A stretch of 20,229 nucleotides of DNA from a virus. The notes beneath the pieces were generated by a model. The model worked only from the letters and a program-made list of their open reading frames with translations, was not told the DNA's origin and searched no databases. The DNA lies in IMG/VR virus record IMGVR_UViG_3300017782_000306, positions 1-20,229 of that record. One strand, written 5' to 3'. Numbering within the stretch: position 1 is the first letter of the stretch; each line of letters opens with the position of its first letter. Position numbers and translations under genes: made by a program. Shown here in pieces: positions 18,101-20,229 of the stretch.

Positions 18101-18391
18101 ACAGCAGTTGCAATTGACAATGCACTTGTTGAACCAGAATCTAAATCTACACCACAATTAGTTAAGGTAGGGTTCCCACAGCAAATATTTAGACCTTTAG
18201 ATTTCTTTGTAATAAGAAGATATGTAGATGATGCTAGTTCTATTATTACAGAACAGCAATACCCATATGAAAACCCACCTAATACAGGGTCATCATCAGG
18301 ATTTTTAATTCCAGAGTACCCTACAAACACATTAAAAGTAAACCCAGATGAAATATTATCTGATTTAATTGATAAGAAACTAATAGAATAA
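9164..18391 (+). CDS. Giant baseplate/tail-fibre structural protein with LamG-like domain
   Basis: A single uninterrupted frame encodes 3,075 residues, about three times T4 gp7 (1,032). An N-terminal beta-rich part leads to helices near residues 255-310. At 554-587 comes PYLLKTKGTVAGLRALITSY followed by GIPDTILRINEFGG, a motif I associate with large baseplate proteins of T4-like phages. Residues about 612-830 look like a concanavalin/LamG-type sandwich: SIQFRFKTNG, WNGDWWSIQVDRD, FTGSLQEVRYYAE. At 1018-1045, FKMIEDFTPARTSLSSG continues into VVVKQHLLERN. Residues about 1150-2300 are variable, Ser/Thr/Asn/Gly-rich and beta-prone. A conserved-looking C-terminal part starts near 2311 (DDLNFNKALDCQPLLNN), with SSRPRYFGVRGF near 2375 and ISRGYLAYFNKSNDPYP near 2409. 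No membrane segment, signal peptide or protease motif was seen. It is likely the outer wedge/host-contact protein; lectin-like binding is inferred. The start follows A-rich bases (TTATAAAAA). Confidence 0.82.
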   Translation: MEEKIIINQVNPETFEFQDYSISDESLIVSNDLDTVFSGSTDYIEAYIYDENQNQVSFQVPFTNYKVTEGDVVLMPSNDLERLGFDVGLYYITYNFYRPQLASTLNTQYYISEISSDRTEIRLDSTQINNALLISSSLEFIEYRENADYFVDFLLNFGNNQLVIANNLELDLSDELNPTILIKLYESLPSTFDLKSQCSVVEQISTPQSYNVNFPPLDFTSEDFTYISGPNYSLNIKGQSGTPGMDFSYNTLVSSNLTSSFNQINNLLNRKEININVNYKDYNDFIYFSSAFTRLQNFYYKVGLIQSASAQLGQITSSTTGSTVYSSSQAEFSATIENTIKNFDGYEYFLYFNSGSEYSYPKSNTEPPFTLYPTGSTEVLTWLGSTDINNAYYGGQALTASNYDENNQNALYYAIPEYLRSDLQNAKYELFVDMVGQHYDNLWLYTKNITTKFDADNRLDYGISKDMVADAIRDFGVKLYSNNFNTDDLYVAFLGLTPSGSSFPFPYMTGSIGGIVNTPSGYEYVDSTISASNDIIPLDDVNKRLYKRIYHNIPYLLKTKGTVAGLRALITSYGIPDTILRINEFGGKDRNNSQDWDLKQDIYNVGLNTTSSGFTSSFSLNSDWGADENSPGSIQFRFKTNGIPLLGSNVPSVSQSIFETNLNTGDGGQLSRIAMALEYDVSLLAEGNYSGSVPSKYKEYGTLKFWPNINTTPQNSASLYLPFWNGDWWSIQVDRDVAGDTGNFILRAANNIGENLGFTGSDTIEGNTTIWENSTEIYWLPQNYVQFIGVNYFPFTGSLQEVRYYAEMISESVFYDYAMNPYSFEGNTINSAPNQLAFRLPLGSLLDTGSYSNSIHPKVTGSWVTTSSFNTNSSASFTSTPTWLNNIEDIYLDQTPSGMRNRVTDKIQTEALILPEGDTLSGYKSIQQTSYVSESFTPNVNYLEVAFSPQDQINDDIIGQMGYFNIGEYIGDPRLISSSNKSYPDLDVLRDAYFEKYITNYNVTDFVRLIKFFDNSLFKMIEDFTPARTSLSSGVVVKQHLLERNRQRPAQVSSSFEQYSGSVRNLPKDYSLGPGDFPQYSDSGSAIYKFGGGTAGSFEPFNGLATSVSGTLGEGPDNKYFLTQSWEEAWVSLSGSSPIDRSDQREFYNGEFSGSIIPIGIKDICSAYFKVGNTSYRYVPVFWSGDGNNFTQTISAQQFLDPTNQPPPGYVWFWNDGQNGTPPNSTGNVLYIKMSLQTHNGLNISSFIQDIDFVTFSFNSPVDINGNILSPNTPQTYYVESIALQSSTLASDTNSVGSALCFTVPEISSQIVSSNDASFYDFNFSASGDFQWYATQDTSVDPSPVLDTGISESVPQGYFPLTYHTESFFRGWASSNFYTNGTYNQYEGMLSDPLDNFNTGSHEIDNTDSTIQSGIDPASNVPWFMNASNPQGSGKSWLQIPSESFLDYGNIPDSTVGPTSTNNYFNIAWTSASSEEPQAVQGTNYYYNASNNAIYISGSEFQNELKIANPLYSSSLMYKISGGSQLSSTATSYTPYGQTNLSIPIDLSRGQELWVYRGESSDPVADPNAWRYNRYIHRPFKVYYLTETGSGQPGIPYDLYDPMIHEDFSSTVYQSLFFQNPPLYYNNSSQNFATMLGTQGDLDLGIIDQTISFFRPLNPSETLPSTDAVTGTFKVFNELRQVRPFIFTTYNTLTNIGTTPARGSGSAVAISQSDGTPFALLRMYQNQTSTRQPVSEIAYLVSNLTNIINLITYQSEGVNGENSILLPPLGQQVICGAGGTTSGTVIISSTGNYAITQNLGSLANPCRADNNEADDIVIPRGNFVNESPFFYSTDNILPGVTVGNVEGQTYQIEYGEFFEGKNTSSLSLTTGTQPGGTTEGIDIVFPQGSYIFTMSDFDTTTFTNGRTEFGLWTTYGDYARYNFENQAGSNTNPVTINYKNTNYQNTSIDIYRFAIQDADGSPSTISGGGGTNSSTSRSYRINVTSDGDYYQRINIDVAGNYKATLQRPLGTIASEVKIYSVPNQTETGFTNITGTEIFSTIDSTATTFDLTGALQGLNAGTQLLFQLVQLVSWYVPFRIHELYNDSLPNTNSIIANVGSPEAQGTFTDPYVVTGSISTRYENGVEVPSALATKVVDAYIVYSSSLSSSLDGAYVFDVVPTFGTLSVTASVVVSSFTDAEAALYGNAIYGEDQYGGGASGGGTTWTTASIILYTGSANNFPNELPELGGNIFAQTSSYSLTHHTGERITLHAEFSPGELEYNDVLKMSLRVGSGSNVPSVVENSLIVTEYSMSFTSSIDPNIDPSIPTVFSDDLNFNKALDCQPLLNNYNDSRTNGNLMDVDYTTGLVIPSNWQQIINYTATKATVPESNYTILASSRPRYFGVRGFQENLNEWTPGDTGTYGKLPIIEISRGYLAYFNKSNDPYPLLNNSTQYNLQYLIGQDGTATQPKLSDISLYNIQGTFDSYPLVSKGTVSLNAEDSNALKSLDGLVTFRKVTQKPVPIVYTQKSGIFPNYTYIAGDNGTNNPGPVAYTGSGIDLIGDQPVDASIVPNFANYSVLAEDQGSGTQTTDFVLTTFESSQKTPINNLAPNITSSFPPASQPNTDVYNTNTGILTIPNVDDYNNAGGNGAPTSQPYNLTMELGIDTTPLVYAVQTSNAGKGGGYNTSTDLGSLNIRFQRTTSGGPTNNSFSTFAPQNLKVTLLNYIQQPQGGIQIVTRNFLAAASSLVNSTSQGVTIIYNANTIKGILPSNYSAVQQGGPLLKQRWLVSGTVPASYIRQGRRFRIQAAGNLINPNASQRDFQLDPKFFPTSQNGGFQVKTDLQGQDSNPVTAALPPYWTFKTTTGDNSGDIIANKLIMSSSQMNKGYGRGFIQKDLIYTASFNKNFPDGIEPGYTQFPTVQTPWSLQPFDEIRFNNDEGQNYIITEVITPQNQTIASYVEEGVGMLEITLDRDVPESFAVFKETSPGGVGIALDVSATSSTAVAIDNALVEPESKSTPQLVKVGFPQQIFRPLDFFVIRRYVDDASSIITEQQYPYENPPNTGSSSGFLIPEYPTNTLKVNPDEILSDLIDKKLIE

Positions 18392-18392
18392 C

Positions 18393-18402
18393 ATATTTAT
18401 AA
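18393..18402 (+). promoter_or_regulatory. Candidate late promoter element ATATTTATAA, distal copy
   Basis: The 42-base gap after the giant gene holds two related elements. This distal copy is identical to those at 1578 and 4793 and starts 1 base after the giant gene's stop codon. It ends 31 bases before the ATG at 18434. Function is inferred from recurrence in intergenic gaps. Confidence 0.4.
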
Positions 18403-18411
18403 CATATAACA

Positions 18412-18421
18412 ATATTTATAT
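18412..18421 (+). promoter_or_regulatory. Candidate late promoter element ATATTTATAT, proximal copy
   Basis: This second element differs from the other copies by one base at the end (AT instead of AA). It ends 12 bases before the ATG at 18434, the same spacing as the element before 1600, so it is the better candidate for driving the downstream structural genes. The bases between it and the start are A-rich (AAAAACAACAAA). Confidence 0.45.
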
Positions 18422-18433
18422 AAAAACAACAAA

Positions 18434-19099
18434 ATGGGATATTTAAATAACGCAGTAGTAACAGTTGATGCTATTTTAACAACAAAAGGTAGAGAAGCAT
18501 TAGCATCAAACGATGGTTCGTTTCAAATTACTCAATTTGCACTATCTGATGATGAAATAGATTATACACTTTTTAATCCAACTCACCCTTCAGGTTCTGC
18601 ATATTATGGAGAGGCAATTGTAAATCAACCTTTATTAGAGGCATTTCCTTTAGAAAGCCAAATAATGAAATATAAACTAACAACTTTACCCAGAGGTACA
18701 GCAAAAATGCCAATTTTAAATCTTGGATATGCTGCTATTACTTTACAACAAGGAGCACAGTTAGCAATTACACCACAAACCCTAAATTATTTAGGTAATG
18801 ATCAAACTTTTGAAACAAGTGGTTACACAGCTACAATCGCTGATGTAAGAACTTTAGCTTCTTTTGAAGGGTTAGGAATTCAATCTGCTGCTACTACTAA
18901 TGCAAATGCAACAGCAACCCAAACAATTGGAACTAATGTATCATCAACCGTAACCGGAACACAAATAAATTTAAGAGCAACAACTATTAATACTTTATTT
19001 GGAACAAATTCTACTTTAGTAACAACATTAACTGTAATAGGTTTAGATAGTGGTGCACGAATTACAATACCTGTAACAATAACTAAATCAACCACATAA
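18434..19099 (+). CDS. Presumed virion structural protein, unknown family
   Basis: The 221-residue protein has an N-terminal domain that looks strongly conserved in style: GYLNNAVVTVDAILTTKGRE (residues 2-21), FQITQFALSDDEIDYTLFNP (30-49), then GSAYYGEAI and ESQIMKYKL. From memory, proteins with this start recur in structural clusters of marine T4-like and Bacteroidota phages, without an assigned function. The C-terminal about 75 residues are Thr/Ala/Asn-rich and beta-prone (NVSSTVTGTQINL, LVTTLTVIGLDSGARITIPV), resembling an Ig-like strand pattern. Two candidate promoter elements precede it, suggesting separate or boosted expression relative to the giant gene. It is followed after 12 A/T bases by the next structural gene. 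It is probably a peripheral tail or fibre component. Confidence 0.7.
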   Translation: MGYLNNAVVTVDAILTTKGREALASNDGSFQITQFALSDDEIDYTLFNPTHPSGSAYYGEAIVNQPLLEAFPLESQIMKYKLTTLPRGTAKMPILNLGYAAITLQQGAQLAITPQTLNYLGNDQTFETSGYTATIADVRTLASFEGLGIQSAATTNANATATQTIGTNVSSTVTGTQINLRATTINTLFGTNSTLVTTLTVIGLDSGARITIPVTITKSTT

Positions 19100-19111
19100 A
19101 AAAATAAATAA

Positions 19112-20161
19112 ATGAGCTTTAATAGACTAGACCCAGAAGATTTTGTAGTAAGTGCAGATGCAGTAGCAACAGCTGTATGGTCAGCAAACCAACCTACTTT
19201 ATCAACATTTTTTACTTCCTCTGCACAAGAAACAGGACAATCAGGTGAATTTTATTTAAATGTATTAAATACTGAAAGTGCTCAAGCTAATTCCGAAATA
19301 CAATTTGCTATTGCTTATGGAGATGCAACTGGTGGTGGCGCCGCTTCATATAACCCTAATGTAAATAATTATTCTCCTTCAACAACTACTTATGGTTCAT
19401 ATAGAACTCTAGTATTAGAAGATGAAAATTCTGAATTTGCATTTGGAGATGTTACAGGAAGTTATTTTTATGCCCTTAGTATTGAAAGAGCAAGATATAA
19501 AGAAACATTATTCCCAGGTTCTTTAAATTTACTAATATCTAGTAGTGTAGCAGGTTATAATACATTACAATTAACAGATAATTCTCAAGATGTTACTATA
19601 CCACAATATTTTGGTACAATGAGAGCTTACCAAGTTATTAGTGGATCTAATGGCACAGCTTACAATAAAACAACAGGAATTAATGATAACCGTACAGGGT
19701 ATACTCAAAATAGTGGGTCTTATGGTTTATTTCTCCCGGATATTGGAACTATTCTTTTAAATGGGGCTGCCTTAGATATTTCTGACACCCCAGAAGGTAT
19801 TAATTTAAGTACTAACAGAGATGATAATACTGATGCCAATAATGCCCAAAAATTATTTGTACATATGTCAGGTAGTGGAGGTGCCTCATTTAGTTTAGGT
19901 TGCCAAGAAACAATTACTTCTGATTATATATTTGTAAGATCAAGAAGTTCAGAATTTAATTATTCAGAAAACCCATCGTTTATATCGGGTTCAACAGGTG
20001 AAGTATTATATTCTTATTTTATAAATAACCCAACAGTATACCCAACAACAGTAGGTTTATACAATGATGCAAATGATTTATTAGCAGTAGCTAAATTATC
20101 AAAACCAATACAAAAAGATTTTACAAAAGAAGCTCTTATTAGAGTTAAATTAGACTTTTAG
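19112..20161 (+). CDS. Presumed virion structural protein, unknown family
   Basis: The 349-residue protein begins SFNRLDPEDFVVSADAVATA and contains YGSYRTLVLEDENSEFAFGD (residues 95-114), SYFYALSIERARYKETLFPG (117-136) and SLNLLIS, then a Gly/Ser/Asn/Thr-rich beta-prone remainder including HMSGSGGASFSLGCQE and a C-terminal basic strand (EALIRVKLDF). The residue use matches the giant protein and its neighbours. Its N-terminal pattern (F-x-x-x-D near the start, then VVS-x-x-x-V) reappears in the next gene, so the two may be paralogues. There is no membrane or catalytic motif. The start follows an A-rich run (AAAAAAATAAATAA). It is likely a tail or fibre protein by position; no named family is recognised. 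Confidence 0.7.
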   Translation: MSFNRLDPEDFVVSADAVATAVWSANQPTLSTFFTSSAQETGQSGEFYLNVLNTESAQANSEIQFAIAYGDATGGGAASYNPNVNNYSPSTTTYGSYRTLVLEDENSEFAFGDVTGSYFYALSIERARYKETLFPGSLNLLISSSVAGYNTLQLTDNSQDVTIPQYFGTMRAYQVISGSNGTAYNKTTGINDNRTGYTQNSGSYGLFLPDIGTILLNGAALDISDTPEGINLSTNRDDNTDANNAQKLFVHMSGSGGASFSLGCQETITSDYIFVRSRSSEFNYSENPSFISGSTGEVLYSYFINNPTVYPTTVGLYNDANDLLAVAKLSKPIQKDFTKEALIRVKLDF

Positions 20162-20166
20162 GATGA

Positions 20167-20229
20167 ATGGCTGCTTTCAAACAATTCAATTCACAGGATA
20201 TAATTGTATCGCCATTAGAAGTAAATAAA
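20167..20229 (+). CDS. Structural protein, N-terminal fragment cut by the window end
   Basis: An ATG 5 bases after the preceding stop opens a frame that stays open to the last base and encodes 21 residues, MAAFKQFNSQDIIVS followed by PLEVNK. Its start resembles that of the upstream protein (FNRLDPEDFVVSADAV against FKQFNSQDIIVSPLEV): a Phe near the N-terminus, a conserved Asp, two hydrophobics, then Val-Ser and a further Val. This suggests a tandem paralogue continuing beyond the window. An alternative ATG at 20163 in another frame ends after 21 codons and is not favoured. The gene is real with moderate confidence; the function is unknown. Confidence 0.6.
   Translation, partial: MAAFKQFNSQDIIVSPLEVNK

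Noticed and set aside
17971-18330. 119-codon open frame on the - strand
   Set aside because: It lies inside the giant gene, antisense, with no promoter, neighbour or recognisable domain. The same applies to the other minus-strand frames at 545-850, 819-1037, 1662-1952, 2413-2598, 4203-4409, 11227-11451, 15822-16013 and 18880-19095.
20163-20228. Short frame starting at ATG 20163
   Set aside because: It ends after 21 codons, and the overlapping frame from 20167 gives a start resembling the upstream structural protein.

Overview
The window is part of the virion-structural (tail and baseplate) cluster of a T4-superfamily contractile-tailed phage, or a contig of one from a metagenome. The firmest anchors are a GPW/gp25-family baseplate wedge protein followed directly by a gp6/baseplate-J wedge protein, a gp5/VgrG-like central spike, and a gp55-like late sigma factor. 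All genes lie on the + strand, are packed with overlaps or gaps of a few bases, and the DNA is strongly AT-rich. No tRNA, rRNA, CRISPR array, integrase or insertion sequence was seen. Start codons lack convincing Shine-Dalgarno sequences and are often preceded by A-runs. This fits a phage of Bacteroidota, whose ribosomes make little use of Shine-Dalgarno pairing, but the host call is inference.

Layout. Positions 1-582: the 3' part of an HD-superfamily phosphohydrolase whose start lies before the window. 579-854: a small single-pass membrane protein. 858-1562: a gp55-like late sigma factor. 1600-1959: a small unknown protein. 1946-3289: the central spike. 3289-4788: a protein with a transthyretin-like domain and three hydrophobic segments. 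4817-5206: a small helical protein. 5211-7519: gp25 and gp6. 7530-9154: a DNRLRE-like beta protein and a coiled-coil protein. 9164-18391: one open frame of 3,075 codons for a giant baseplate or tail-fibre protein with a LamG-like domain. 18434-20229: three further presumed structural genes, the last cut by the window end.

Working together: spike, gp25 and gp6 form the conserved core of a contractile injection baseplate. Downstream genes occupy the place where T4 has gp7 to gp12 (outer wedge, fibres, host contact), but they look unlike T4 proteins and are rich in Ser, Thr, Asn and Gly with beta-sandwich or lectin-like features. The sigma factor upstream would direct RNA polymerase to these late genes. 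The only three intergenic gaps longer than 20 bases (before 1600, 4817 and 18434) each carry an ATATTTATAA-type element 12 to 14 bases before the start codon. This is a candidate late promoter motif and one of the more testable observations here.
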